From positions 3,968,001 through 4,032,000 of the forward strand of contig NZ_AP017422.1 of NCBI RefSeq assembly GCF_002355595.1: 64,000 nucleotides of DNA. The letters run 5' to 3'. The notes beneath the pieces were generated by a model. That model searched no databases. It was not told where the DNA came from and saw only the letters and a list, made by a program, of their open reading frames with translations. A program made the translations under genes and the position numbers. Source of the DNA: Filimonas lacunae (lineage in GTDB: Bacteria; Bacteroidota; Bacteroidia; Chitinophagales; Chitinophagaceae). This document shows positions 43,614-53,190 of this stretch, piece by piece (within the stretch, counting starts at the first letter, position 1; every line of letters starts with the position of its first letter).

Positions 43614-45065
43614 ATGAGCAACTACAAACCATACCCATCTATGCTATCTGCGCTGCTGTTACTACTGGTAACAGCCAGCGCTGTTAGCGCACAAAGCAAG
43701 CAACGGCCACCTAACTTTATTATTATTCTGGCAGATGATCTTGGTTACGGCGATTTAGGTAGCTATGGACATCCCACTATAGAAACCCCTTATCTGGATC
43801 AACTGGCGCAGGAAGGCACCCGCTTTACACAGTTTTACGTAGCCGCCAGTGTATGTTCACCCAGCCGTGCCGCATTGCTTACCGGCCGGTTACCGGTGCG
43901 CACGGGCATTACCGGCGGATTGGGTGTGTTTTTCCCACACTCTGCCACCGGGTTGCCGCATACCGAAATAACCATTGCAAAGGCTTTACAGCAAAAGGGC
44001 TATCATACAGGTATTGTAGGCAAGTGGCACCTGGGCAGCCTGCCCGATTATTTACCTACCCACTATGGCTTTGACGAATACTTTGGCATTCCGTATTCTA
44101 ACGATATGGAGCCCAACAACGCGGCACACATCCCCTATCCGGCCCTGCCCCTGTATAAAGGCAATAAAGTAATAGAAGAAAATCCCGATCAACGCTTGCT
44201 CACACAACGCTATACCACCGCCGCTGTTGACTTTATCAAAAGCAATAAGGATAAACCTTTCTTCCTGTATTACCCCAACAACGCACCACACGTGCCGTTG
44301 TTTGCATCGCCCGCTTTTGCAGGTAAAAGTAAACGCGGACAGTATGGTGATGTAGTGCAGGAGTTTGACTGGAGCGTAGGCCAGATTGTGAAAACCCTGA
44401 AAGAGCTGAAACTGGATAACAACACCTTTGTGTTGTTCTTAAGCGATAACGGTCCCTGGCTTACCCAGCATGAAAACGGTGGCTCGGCAGGTTTACTGCG
44501 CGATGGCAAATCCTCAGCCTGGGAAGGCGGCACCCGTGTGCCTGCCATAGCCTGGTGGCCCGGCACCATACCCCCACGCGTAAGCACTGCTATTACCAGC
44601 AGCCTGGACATATTGCCCACCCTGCTGCACCAGGCAGGCGCAACCGTTCCGGCCGACAAACCCATTGACGGCGTGGATATTACCGCTGTGCTTACCGGCA
44701 AAAACGATACGGTAAGAACTATTATTTATTACTACGATTCGGATAAGCTGTATGCCATACGCAAAGGCAGCTGGAAAGCGCATTTCAGCACCCATAGCGG
44801 CTACTCGCCCCAGCCACCGCAACAACACGCAACACCGCTATTGTATAACATAGAGAACGATCCTTCCGAAAAAGAAGATGTAAGCAGTAGTCATTCTGAC
44901 ATAGTGGCTGCACTGCAACAACTTTACACGGCACAATTAGCAGCTGCACCAGTAGCTCCTTCTGAGCTAAGCCGGTTTCAGCCGGGCGAGTTAAACAATG
45001 CCTTTCAACAATTTATACAAAAAAGAAAAGAGCAGGCCGCTTCCGCAGCACCTGCTACCAAATAA
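43614..45065 (+). CDS. secreted sulfatase (type I, formylglycine enzyme)
   Basis: This 483-residue enzyme has a signal peptide (to about 26) and the type I sulfatase signature CSPSRAALLTGR starting at C81, the Cys that formylglycine-generating enzyme oxidises. Metal ligands include DD of ADDLGYGD (41-42), with HVGKWHLG-type text (IVGKWHLG) and SDNGPW later. It hydrolyses sulfate esters to alcohol and sulfate in the periplasm or outside. It fits the arylsulfatase A/N-acetylgalactosamine-sulfatase-like group; specificity cannot be read. The formylglycine-generating enzyme is not in this window. Confidence 0.94.
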   Translation: MSNYKPYPSMLSALLLLLVTASAVSAQSKQRPPNFIIILADDLGYGDLGSYGHPTIETPYLDQLAQEGTRFTQFYVAASVCSPSRAALLTGRLPVRTGITGGLGVFFPHSATGLPHTEITIAKALQQKGYHTGIVGKWHLGSLPDYLPTHYGFDEYFGIPYSNDMEPNNAAHIPYPALPLYKGNKVIEENPDQRLLTQRYTTAAVDFIKSNKDKPFFLYYPNNAPHVPLFASPAFAGKSKRGQYGDVVQEFDWSVGQIVKTLKELKLDNNTFVLFLSDNGPWLTQHENGGSAGLLRDGKSSAWEGGTRVPAIAWWPGTIPPRVSTAITSSLDILPTLLHQAGATVPADKPIDGVDITAVLTGKNDTVRTIIYYYDSDKLYAIRKGSWKAHFSTHSGYSPQPPQQHATPLLYNIENDPSEKEDVSSSHSDIVAALQQLYTAQLAAAPVAPSELSRFQPGELNNAFQQFIQKRKEQAASAAPATK

Positions 45066-45094
45066 TATTCAAACACATATAACCGATCAAACAC

Positions 45095-47416
45095 ATGGCC
45101 ATACCATTTCATCATCGCTTGTTTGCCACAGTAGCACTACTGGCAGGCGCCTATACCACACAGGCGCAGCATAGCCCTGTTCCTGCTTTTACCGGCACCG
45201 TGGGCAAAACACTGGCAGAAACCACTGCCGGTAACACACAGTTTAACCCCGCAGCCAAACCCGGCGCGCCTAACATTGTATATATTCTGTTAGATGATGT
45301 AGGCTTCGGCGCCAGCAGCGCTTTTGGCGGCCTGGTAGATACCCCCATATTCGACAGCCTGGCCAACAATGGACTGCGCTATACCAACTTTCACACCACC
45401 GCCATCTGCTCGCCTACACGCGCATCACTGCTTACCGGGCGCAACCACCACTCGGTAAACGTAAACACCGTGATTGATGCCGCAGTAGATGCACCAGGCC
45501 ATAACGGCTACATCCCATTTGAAAAAGGCACCATTGCCGAAATAGCCCGCGAAAACGGTTACAACACCTTTGCGGTAGGCAAATGGCACGTTACCCCCAC
45601 ACCGGATATATCACCCGCCGGCCCCTTTAACCGCTGGCCTACCGGGCGTGGCTTTGATCATTTCTACGGCTTCCTGGCTGGCGAAACCGATCAGTACACG
45701 CCACAACTGTGGGAGAACACAGTAAAGATTGAGCCCGACCTGCATGGTAAACACCTTACCACCGTGCTGGTAGATAAAGCCATTGAATACATTGCCGGGC
45801 AAAAAACCGCTGCTCCGGACAAGCCTTTCTTCCTGTATTTAACGCCGGGCGCCACGCACGGCCCACACCAGGTAGATAAACAATGGATTGACAAATACAA
45901 GGGCCGCTTTGATGGCGGCTGGGATAAGTACCGCGAAGAAGTGTTAGCCCACCAAAAGCAGCTGGGCTTAGTGCCTGCCAACACCACCCTGCCCGTTCGC
46001 AACAGCGGCGTAAAAGCATGGGACTCTTTATCCGCCGTAGAGAAGAAAGTGTTTGCCCGCTTCTTTGAAGCCTATGCCGGCTTTTTATCACACACCGATT
46101 ATGAAGTAGGCCGCCTGATACACTACCTGCAGGAAATTAACCAGCTGAACAATACCCTGGTAGTGCTGATAATAGGCGATAATGGCGCCAGTAAAGAAGG
46201 GGGGCTTACCGGGCATGCCTTTGGCATTAACGAATACATTGATGGCAGTGTGTACACCGAAAAGTATGAAGACCGTATTGCCGCCATTAACAAAGTATAC
46301 GATCTCATTGGCTCTTCTAAAAGCGGCCCCAACTATCCCGCAGGCTGGGCACAGGCCGCCAACACACCTTTCCGCTATTTAAAACAGGATGCCAACAGCG
46401 AAGGCGGCACCCGCAACCCGCTGATATTGTTTTATCCGGATGGCATTAAAGAAAGAGGGATACGCACCCAATACTCCCACGTAAACAGCGTAACCCCTAC
46501 CGTTATTGATATTGCCCACTTAACGGTACCCGATGTTATCAACGGTTACCGCCAGGATAGCCTGGAGGGGGTAAGCCTGGCTTATACCATTGCCAACGAA
46601 AAAGCATCTGATAAACACCACGTGCAGTATTACGAAATATCCGGCAGCAGAGCCGTGTATAAAGATGGCTGGAAAGCAGAAGTATACCACCAGACAGGTA
46701 CTCCATTCACCAACGACACCTGGGAACTGTATAACCTGCAGGATGATTTTAACGAACAACATAACCTGGCCGCCACTCAACCAGATAAACTGAAAGAACT
46801 ACAAAACCTGTTTGATGAACAAGCCAACAAATACAATGTATACCCTTTACTAGGCGACACACAAGGACGCGACTTTTCTAAGCTCACCAAAGGACCATTC
46901 GACAGACGCAAGCAGGCGATACTCTATCCCGGAGTAACACAATTACCTACCCGTGCCGCCCCGTTCCTGTACCAGCACTCCTTTAGCATTAAAGCTGATG
47001 TGGAAATAACGGACACCCGCAACGAAGGCGTGCTGCTGGCAGCTGGCGGACGTTTTACCGGCTTCACTTTTTATGTACAGAACGGTAAGCTTACCGTAGC
47101 ACACAACAACAATGGCAAGCTGGTATACCTCACCAGCGATAAACCTATCGCTAAAGGCAAAGCCATACTACGCTATGACCTCACCTATATACCCGCTAAA
47201 AACCTAACCGATGAAGCCGGTACAGAAAGCCTGTATATCAATGATGTGAAAGTAGCTGAAAGAAAAATAACCAAGGCCGATGCTACTATTCTGCCTTATG
47301 ATGAAGGACTGGATGTAGGCCGCGACAACGCATCGCCGGTATCGCCCAACTACCAGACACCTTTTACATTCACCGGTATTCTTCATAAAATTATTGTAGA
47401 TCATGTCATACCATAA
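45095..47416 (+). CDS. secreted arylsulfatase with C-terminal beta domain
   Basis: This 773-residue type I sulfatase has a signal peptide (to about 24), LLDDVGFGASSAFGG (65-79) and CSPTRASLLTGRNHHSVN from C105, as in PAS-type arylsulfatases of about 770 residues. A glycine- and aspartate-rich metal site recurs at VLIIGDNGAS. The last 150 residues (QHSFSIKADVEITD to the end) look like a concanavalin/LamG-like beta sandwich. It should desulfate small aryl or alkyl sulfates. It lies 29 nt after the first sulfatase in the same operon; the two differ enough to serve different substrates. Confidence 0.94.
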   Translation: MAIPFHHRLFATVALLAGAYTTQAQHSPVPAFTGTVGKTLAETTAGNTQFNPAAKPGAPNIVYILLDDVGFGASSAFGGLVDTPIFDSLANNGLRYTNFHTTAICSPTRASLLTGRNHHSVNVNTVIDAAVDAPGHNGYIPFEKGTIAEIARENGYNTFAVGKWHVTPTPDISPAGPFNRWPTGRGFDHFYGFLAGETDQYTPQLWENTVKIEPDLHGKHLTTVLVDKAIEYIAGQKTAAPDKPFFLYLTPGATHGPHQVDKQWIDKYKGRFDGGWDKYREEVLAHQKQLGLVPANTTLPVRNSGVKAWDSLSAVEKKVFARFFEAYAGFLSHTDYEVGRLIHYLQEINQLNNTLVVLIIGDNGASKEGGLTGHAFGINEYIDGSVYTEKYEDRIAAINKVYDLIGSSKSGPNYPAGWAQAANTPFRYLKQDANSEGGTRNPLILFYPDGIKERGIRTQYSHVNSVTPTVIDIAHLTVPDVINGYRQDSLEGVSLAYTIANEKASDKHHVQYYEISGSRAVYKDGWKAEVYHQTGTPFTNDTWELYNLQDDFNEQHNLAATQPDKLKELQNLFDEQANKYNVYPLLGDTQGRDFSKLTKGPFDRRKQAILYPGVTQLPTRAAPFLYQHSFSIKADVEITDTRNEGVLLAAGGRFTGFTFYVQNGKLTVAHNNNGKLVYLTSDKPIAKGKAILRYDLTYIPAKNLTDEAGTESLYINDVKVAERKITKADATILPYDEGLDVGRDNASPVSPNYQTPFTFTGILHKIIVDHVIP

Positions 47417-47426
47417 TTCCACCGCT

Positions 47427-47546
47427 ATGACCACCGCCGACATTTTGTTATTATCAAAAAAGATAGCACTGGGTATAGCCATATTCCTGTTGCCACTGGC
47501 TGTAATAGCCGGAGGCCTTTGGCTCACCTGGTACCTGTTTCATTAA
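47427..47546 (+). CDS. 39-aa single-span membrane peptide
   Basis: ATG 47427 opens 39 codons, MTTADILLLSKK then a hydrophobic span (IALGIAIFLLPLAVIAGG) and LWLTWYLFH. It starts ten nt after the sulfatase stop and ends 26 nt before the hydroxylase ATG, so it sits inside the operon at normal spacing. It is too short for the usual gene callers. A role as a small partner of the membrane hydroxylase is possible but not shown. Confidence 0.5.
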   Translation: MTTADILLLSKKIALGIAIFLLPLAVIAGGLWLTWYLFH

Positions 47547-47572
47547 TTACATCAGTTTTAAATGTATAGTTT

Positions 47573-48673
47573 ATGAGCACTCCTACAACAAACATCCGTA
47601 AAATAAGCCGCGATCTCAGCATCAGCGTAGTATTGTATGCCTTGCCGGTAGCGCTTATGCTGGCAACATTTTACTTTACCGGCCAGCATCCCTGGCGTGA
47701 AACCACCACACCTTCACTCCCTTTTACCCTTCCGCATTTCCTGGAAACCATATTTAAAAACCTCGGTACCTGGGGTCTGCCCGCTATTATGGTGGTAGTA
47801 GGTATTATAGAGTTTGCAGTTGGCCTGTATGAAAACCGCTGGACCAAAAACGAACGCATACTGGACATTGTTTGCTTTGTAGCTCCCAAGCTGGTACTGC
47901 GCCCCCTCATTGCCTGGTTTGGCTTACAGCTGCTGCCTTATTTGTTGCCTCATGCCGCCAAAGCTTTCTCGTGGGTACCTTTCTGGTGGGGCTTTGCCAT
48001 TATAGCAGTAGCAGACGATCTCACCCAATATTGGTATCATCGCCTTCACCACCAGCTACCCTGGCTGTGGCGGTTTCACCGCACACACCACTCTGCCCCT
48101 TACATGGGCATGGCTATGGCCAGCAGGCAGAACGTAATTTATACGCTCTTCTTTTCGCAGATATACCTTACCACTACACTCACCTATTTAGGTTTAGGTT
48201 ATCCGGCGTTGTTTGTAGGAGGTATCAAATCATTGATCACCACCGCCGCACACTCCAGTATTAAATGGGATAAACCGTTTTATACCTACAGACTGTTAAA
48301 ACCTATTGGCTGGGTACTGGAACGGCTCATATCCACCCCTGCCACCCACCACGCCCATCATGCCGATACCACCGATGATGGCGTAGGCCATTATAAAGGA
48401 AATTTTGGCAACATGTTCTTTATATGGGATCTAACCTTTGGTACGGGTATCATTACCCGTAAATACCCAGCATCTTATGGCCTGAAACATTATAAAGAAG
48501 AAGAATGGCAGGCCCAGCTGTTATGGCCCATCTTTAAATCTAAAATAGAAGGCAGCGAACTCAGCGCTAACGGGCCTGTGGTAGGTGATGAAATACCGGA
48601 GACAGTTATAACACCCGTAGAAGACTTTGTAACAGAAGTGAAGCATCAGCCGGCAGAAACGGTGATTGCCTGA
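47573..48673 (+). CDS. sterol desaturase/fatty acid hydroxylase superfamily enzyme
   Basis: This 366-residue membrane protein has four or more helices and the His clusters of the di-iron hydroxylase superfamily: H156-R-L-H159-H160, H169-R-T-H172-H173 and a third cluster THHAHHAD (about 257-264). It should use di-iron and O2 to hydroxylate or desaturate a lipid-like substrate at the inner membrane. As the last gene of the sulfatase operon it may act on the alcohol released by the sulfatases or on a membrane lipid (inference). A strong terminator follows. Confidence 0.92.
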   Translation: MSTPTTNIRKISRDLSISVVLYALPVALMLATFYFTGQHPWRETTTPSLPFTLPHFLETIFKNLGTWGLPAIMVVVGIIEFAVGLYENRWTKNERILDIVCFVAPKLVLRPLIAWFGLQLLPYLLPHAAKAFSWVPFWWGFAIIAVADDLTQYWYHRLHHQLPWLWRFHRTHHSAPYMGMAMASRQNVIYTLFFSQIYLTTTLTYLGLGYPALFVGGIKSLITTAAHSSIKWDKPFYTYRLLKPIGWVLERLISTPATHHAHHADTTDDGVGHYKGNFGNMFFIWDLTFGTGIITRKYPASYGLKHYKEEEWQAQLLWPIFKSKIEGSELSANGPVVGDEIPETVITPVEDFVTEVKHQPAETVIA

Positions 48674-48687
48674 TGGATATATAAAGG

Positions 48688-48722
48688 ATTCGCCCATAAA
48701 ACCTCTTTTATGGGCGAATTAT
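48688..48722 (+). terminator. intrinsic terminator of the SusCD-sulfatase operon
   Basis: ATTCGCCCATAAAA (48688-48701) and TTTTATGGGCGAAT (48706-48719) form a 14-bp stem with a 4-nt loop, followed by TAT-rich sequence. It begins 15 nt past the hydroxylase stop. Confidence 0.88.
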
Positions 48723-48762
48723 TATGTAGATGCAAGTGCATAGCCACTACAAAGCTCCATTG

Positions 48763-49299
48763 CTAGTTAGACAACTTTACATACTTAACCGTACCTGTAT
48801 AACTACCAGCAAAGTCTACAGGCTTATTGTATAATTTTCCGGAATATTGAATTTTGTAGTAATCATTTATCTTTTCAATAGTTACAGAAACACTTTCCGC
48901 AGGCCCACCACCATTAATAAGACCAGTCATAACCCAATCAGTAAGCATCCAACTGGATTTCAAATTGTTTTTGGTAGAACCTGTAGAAAAGCTAAAGGTG
49001 CCAGCAGGTATAGCTGTAGTATCATTAAAGTCAAAATACACACAATTCCTCCGTAAATCGCTGTACAGATACTTGCCATTGCTAAAGTCAAGGCTGGACA
49101 AATAGAGGGTGCATCCATACCCATCTCCATACTCAAAAAAAGCAGTATCAGTTTTATAAGTGGAGTCATTCCATTTAAAACTTCCCGCATTTATTACGCT
49201 TACCGGATCTACACTTTCAGCGTCCTTACCGCTCTTCTTACATGACATCGTAGAAATTGCAGCTACAGAAAAAAGAAAGGCCAACTTTACTACATTCAT
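48763..49299 (-). CDS. hypothetical lipoprotein, 178 aa
   Basis: The lipoprotein signal ends in STMSCKKS (Cys20), then a short linker and a beta-rich domain (FKWNDSTYKTDTAFFEY, CTLYLSSLDFSNGKYL) with two further Cys that could pair. I do not recognise a named family; small SCKK-type lipoproteins of this layout are frequent in Chitinophagaceae. It faces the periplasm or cell surface. It stands alone, convergent with the sulfatase operon. Confidence 0.75.
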   Translation of the reverse strand: MNVVKLAFLFSVAAISTMSCKKSGKDAESVDPVSVINAGSFKWNDSTYKTDTAFFEYGDGYGCTLYLSSLDFSNGKYLYSDLRRNCVYFDFNDTTAIPAGTFSFSTGSTKNNLKSSWMLTDWVMTGLINGGGPAESVSVTIEKINDYYKIQYSGKLYNKPVDFAGSYTGTVKYVKLSN

Positions 49300-49383
49300 T
49301 CTTTAAGTTTTAGGTTGATGTAAAGATCAAAAATAAGTAAGCAAAATAAACTAAGCTCAACTTATCATCAACAATAAATTTGC

Positions 49384-50295
49384 TTATTTCGCCTTTTTCA
49401 AATTTGCTATTTCCTGCTTCATTCCCTGTATCTCTTTATTCTGCTGAATAATATAGAGGGTAAGCTCTTCTATTTTCTTTAAAAGTAAAGCCTGGTTATC
49501 ACCAATATCTATTCCTTCCTGCTTTACAGTGTTAGCAGAAGGCACATCCGGTAAATGCCTGTTGACCTGTATAAACTGTTCTACCTGCTGTAATGGCGCT
49601 AACTGGTAGGAGGAATCGAACACATAATCGGCCCAGTGTTCTTGTGTTACTTTTATTTTATGGGCTCCTATAGTTCCATTCACCGCGAGCTTGTAGTCAT
49701 TGCCAAACACCGTAGTACCTATCCCCACATTTCCATTAGGTAAAATAGACAATCGTTCAGCCGCCCCTACCTCAAACCGAAGCCGGTTATTTCTTTCAGC
49801 AGCCAATGTCACAATCCCATTAACAAATTGAAGGAAACCATTCCTGTTAGTATTAGCAGCATCAAAGCTTGATATATAAGCATTATCGGATACCATTCTC
49901 AAACACTCAGCGTTGCCGGATCCGGCAATAAACCCCGTATTGGCAGTTACTCCATTAGCAGCGCTTACATAATCCTCAAACCTCGCCCCTCCATTTACAT
50001 GTAGTTTATGAGCCGGTGTAGACAGACCTATACCAACATTACCATACGGATTTAATAATAATGGACTAGTTCCTCCCGAAAAAGTATTGAATTCAATACC
50101 ATTGGCATTACGTTTTATAGTAAACATACTCACCCCTCTATATTCCTGCAAGTCAAGCCAGTTGGCATCGTTTCTGCCGATAAGGGTACGGGTAGTTACA
50201 TTTCCACTATCTGTTACAGATTGCAACGTCTGCGCCATTGACACACCGGAACAGAGCATGCCGGCCACTAACAATATCTTCAATTTATTCATCAT
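49384..50295 (-). CDS. secreted protein with tail-fibre-like repeats and C-terminal coiled coil
   Basis: This 303-residue protein has a signal peptide (MMNKLKILLVAGMLCSGVSMAQ) and repeats of the kind NPYGNVGIGLSTPAHKLHVNG and LPNGNVGIGTTVFGNDYKLAVNG, seen in Bacteroidota proteins annotated as tail fibre or autotransporter-like. The C-terminus is a coiled coil (about 260-303: KKIEELTLYIIQQNKEIQ) that probably trimerises. It may be a surface adhesin or structural protein. No peptidase S74 self-cleavage motif is seen. It stands alone upstream of an OmpA-like gene on the same strand. Confidence 0.78.
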   Translation of the reverse strand: MMNKLKILLVAGMLCSGVSMAQTLQSVTDSGNVTTRTLIGRNDANWLDLQEYRGVSMFTIKRNANGIEFNTFSGGTSPLLLNPYGNVGIGLSTPAHKLHVNGGARFEDYVSAANGVTANTGFIAGSGNAECLRMVSDNAYISSFDAANTNRNGFLQFVNGIVTLAAERNNRLRFEVGAAERLSILPNGNVGIGTTVFGNDYKLAVNGTIGAHKIKVTQEHWADYVFDSSYQLAPLQQVEQFIQVNRHLPDVPSANTVKQEGIDIGDNQALLLKKIEELTLYIIQQNKEIQGMKQEIANLKKAK

Positions 50296-50525
50296 ACGGG
50301 TTCAGATTTGAAAACAGGAGCAAAATAATTAAAGTACGGAAGGATACAATTAAATTTAACACACAATGGTGCATTTTACCAATGATCTGATATTTACATT
50401 GTTTCTTTTATAATAAATGCCCCGGAGCATATACCCAGGGCATTCAGACGATTTCAGTTAGTATTGGTAGCATTAAAAAGCATTATCAAGTATCATTCCT
50501 ATACACGCTGTATTCACGTTCCATA

Positions 50526-52175
50526 TCAGTTTAGCTTCTTTAACTCGGCTTTCAACTCATCCACACTTACATTTTTGAAATCAATATCTACTGGCTTCCT
50601 TCCTGTTACTATTTCTTTTATGCCCAGGTAATGTTGATTATTTTCGTTTTTGATCACTACAATAACTGCTTTTTCATTTTTGAGAACCTGGCCAAATACA
50701 AAATATCCATTTACAACATTGGCATTGAGAATAACACCTCTATTCCTGAACAAAATTTTACAATAGCTATTATCACCATTTGCTTTTACATTAACATACT
50801 GCTTTATCATCTGCGCAGAACGTTCATAGGAATCCAGATTTCTCCAGCCCAACACTCCGGTTGTAAAGAAGTTATAGCTTCGCCCCTGTCCAAAAACATT
50901 CGCTTGTTCTATTATTTTTAACAGAACAAGTTTGTAAGATAATTCCTCAATAGTCCATACATTGTATTTCTTCATAAATGCGAAATTCATCGCTTTTATC
51001 AAAGCAGTATCCTTATACACACGGTATTTCTGATACAAGGACAACAATTCCTTGCATCTGGGATCTTTACTGTTTTCTGCCGGCGGCATTTCTACCCAAA
51101 AAGTATCTTTTATATTTTGCCTGTATCGTATCCTTCTGTCCCTCGCATTTTTTCTGTAATATATATTCTTCATACGCATTTCTTTGCTGAATGTCCCTAT
51201 CATTACATTGCGCATACGAGCCACTCTCCACAAAAAAGGAGCAGGGCTAATCAACACTGTATCCATCCTATATTCACGAATGCATCCTAAGCATGCGGGC
51301 CAACTCACCCCCACAGGTACACTTTCCTTGTCAGGCACCCAGTTTAACGCATGGCTATGCGCATTAACAGTTCCATTAAATAGTTGAACATCCAGCTTCA
51401 GCGAATCTGCAGGCATAGCTATTTCCAAACCTTTCCCCCGTTGCAACTCCAGCCGGTTGCCTTTGCTGTCAAAAGCTTCCATATAAATCATCCCACTGGT
51501 TTCCAGTATCTTTCCGTCAGAGGTAGTAGATAAATTGTCCAGTAACATATCACCAATAGTTACATCCTCCTTTACTTTCAATACCACCTTATCACTATCG
51601 CTTCCCGGCAATGGAATAAGCGAATTCGCTTTCATCCCAATTATGGTTCCATTGCTACACTTGATTACTGTATCCTTTAACCTGCTTACAGTAAACTCCT
51701 GAACAGGGCTTGCCATAGCAGCCAGCAATTCGTTCATTTTTACTACCGAAGCATCCCCTTCTACAGGCCTGGCTTCTATACTTATAGACACTTCTACCCG
51801 CCTGTTTTTATTCCTGCCTTCTGTAGTAGCATTACTGGCAACAGGTTTATCCGTACCAAAATACTCAACAGAAATAAGACTATCTGCAATACCACTTTTT
51901 ACCAGGCATTCTTTTATATACAACGCCCTTTCTTTACTCAACAGCATATTTTGTTCGTACCCTCCACCACTATCAGCATGCCCTGCAATAAAAACATGCA
52001 CACTATTATCCAGCTTTACGCTGTCATAATAACGCTGTAAAGAAGCTAATATACTGCTGTGTACAGCAGCTTTCCCGGGTTCAAAATAGATGACTCTCTG
52101 CAAAGCAGGTGTTTGTGCATGCACATACGTACATAATATAAGGGCTAACAGGCCCAGGGTTGTAGTTTGTTTCAT
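50526..52175 (-). CDS. OmpA-domain protein with the OmpA domain at the N-terminus
   Basis: This 549-residue secreted protein (signal to about 20) has a peptidoglycan-binding OmpA-like domain at about 22-140 (IYFEPGKAAVHSS, AGHADSGGGYEQNMLLSKERA, GRNKNRRVEVSI). That is unusual: OmpA domains are normally C-terminal. The remaining 400 residues begin with a ZU5-like or beta-rich segment and end in helical parts with a basic RKNARDRRIRYRQN stretch; I do not recognise them. It should be anchored to the cell wall in the periplasm. A strong terminator precedes it on the upstream side. Confidence 0.8.
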   Translation of the reverse strand: MKQTTTLGLLALILCTYVHAQTPALQRVIYFEPGKAAVHSSILASLQRYYDSVKLDNSVHVFIAGHADSGGGYEQNMLLSKERALYIKECLVKSGIADSLISVEYFGTDKPVASNATTEGRNKNRRVEVSISIEARPVEGDASVVKMNELLAAMASPVQEFTVSRLKDTVIKCSNGTIIGMKANSLIPLPGSDSDKVVLKVKEDVTIGDMLLDNLSTTSDGKILETSGMIYMEAFDSKGNRLELQRGKGLEIAMPADSLKLDVQLFNGTVNAHSHALNWVPDKESVPVGVSWPACLGCIREYRMDTVLISPAPFLWRVARMRNVMIGTFSKEMRMKNIYYRKNARDRRIRYRQNIKDTFWVEMPPAENSKDPRCKELLSLYQKYRVYKDTALIKAMNFAFMKKYNVWTIEELSYKLVLLKIIEQANVFGQGRSYNFFTTGVLGWRNLDSYERSAQMIKQYVNVKANGDNSYCKILFRNRGVILNANVVNGYFVFGQVLKNEKAVIVVIKNENNQHYLGIKEIVTGRKPVDIDFKNVSVDELKAELKKLN

Positions 52176-52360
52176 AAGCTGATTGATGAAACAAATATCA
52201 GGGGATTTAGCAATTGATGTTAAATAGAAATATTTAATTATTTCATAAATAACAATTCAATTCGCTTTAACTAATAAATAACACAAATTAATATAAAAAA
52301 CAGATTTCTTTTGAATCATTCATAACCACTACACCTTTATTTCCCGAAATTATTAGTAAA

Positions 52361-52402
52361 AGCAAAAGCCCCATAAAGTTGGCACTTTATGGGGCTTTTG
52401 CT
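52361..52402 (-). terminator. 19-bp perfect hairpin terminator after the LamG gene
   Basis: AGCAAAAGCCCCATAAAGT (52361-52379) and ACTTTATGGGGCTTTTGCT (52384-52402) form a 19-bp perfect stem with a 4-nt loop and flanking T's on the minus strand. It closes the LamG lipoprotein gene ending at 52420. Confidence 0.93.
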
Positions 52403-52419
52403 AAATAACAATATCACTA

Positions 52420-53190
52420 CTAATTTTCCAGCAGGGTCAGCTGCAAGGCTTCTTCCGTTGAAAGCTCACGGTTATACAAACGTGGTTCGTCCATTACGCC
52501 TTTGTACATAGAATGCGTTTCGTGTGTACAACCCAGGTAAGTTAAAAAGTCAGCTGTTTCATAATTAATGTCCAGGTTATTCAACACATTAGATGCTACC
52601 AGCAAACCATTTGAGTATAATTTCATGGTTTTGGTCGTTTTATTACAGGTAGCCACCACATGTGTCCATACACCTTTAAAACGGATTTCATCAGGCATGC
52701 TTAAGCCCTGATATTCAGAAATATCACCGGAGCCACTAAACAACCCCATATCTATATGCAGTAACCAGTTGTTATAAGAAACAGTAAAAGGGTTATGCGC
52801 TACCGGGTTGTCGCCACAACGTTGTAACAGAAAGGAACCATGCCAGTCAGTAGTAATGGTATCCGGCTTAATCCATACAGAAAAAGAGAAATCTCCTTTA
52901 ATGTCCATTGATTTGCTGGGCGCAATTACCACATAACCCGTACCATCAAAAGTCAACGCCTTACCAGGTGTACCAAAACGATCGCTGGTGAATGTTACAC
53001 CACCTTTTGTGGTACCGTTGTTTTTAAACGTGGTAGAGTCCAGCAAATTTCCATTGAAGGGTAAATAGGCAACCAGGCTATCATTCAATGTGCTTGGGAT
53101 AGTACCCGTGTCAACCGAATTATCTTTTTTACAACTTGTAAATAATAATAACGAAGTGGCCAGTAATGCACTTAATGCAAGGGCTTTCAT
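52420..53190 (-). CDS. LamG (concanavalin A-like) domain lipoprotein
   Basis: This 256-residue lipoprotein (signal to LLFTSCKKD, Cys20) has a LamG/concanavalin-like jelly roll: LVAYLPFNGNLLDSTTFKNNGTTKGGVTF, then FDGTGYVVIAPSKSMDIKGDFSFSVWIKPD, and a closing YKGVMDEPRLYNRELSTEEAL. Such domains bind sugars or proteins; in this family they usually appear at the cell surface without catalysis. It is likely a binding or structural lipoprotein. Its terminator is one of the strongest of the window. Confidence 0.9.
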   Translation of the reverse strand: MKALALSALLATSLLLFTSCKKDNSVDTGTIPSTLNDSLVAYLPFNGNLLDSTTFKNNGTTKGGVTFTSDRFGTPGKALTFDGTGYVVIAPSKSMDIKGDFSFSVWIKPDTITTDWHGSFLLQRCGDNPVAHNPFTVSYNNWLLHIDMGLFSGSGDISEYQGLSMPDEIRFKGVWTHVVATCNKTTKTMKLYSNGLLVASNVLNNLDINYETADFLTYLGCTHETHSMYKGVMDEPRLYNRELSTEEALQLTLLEN

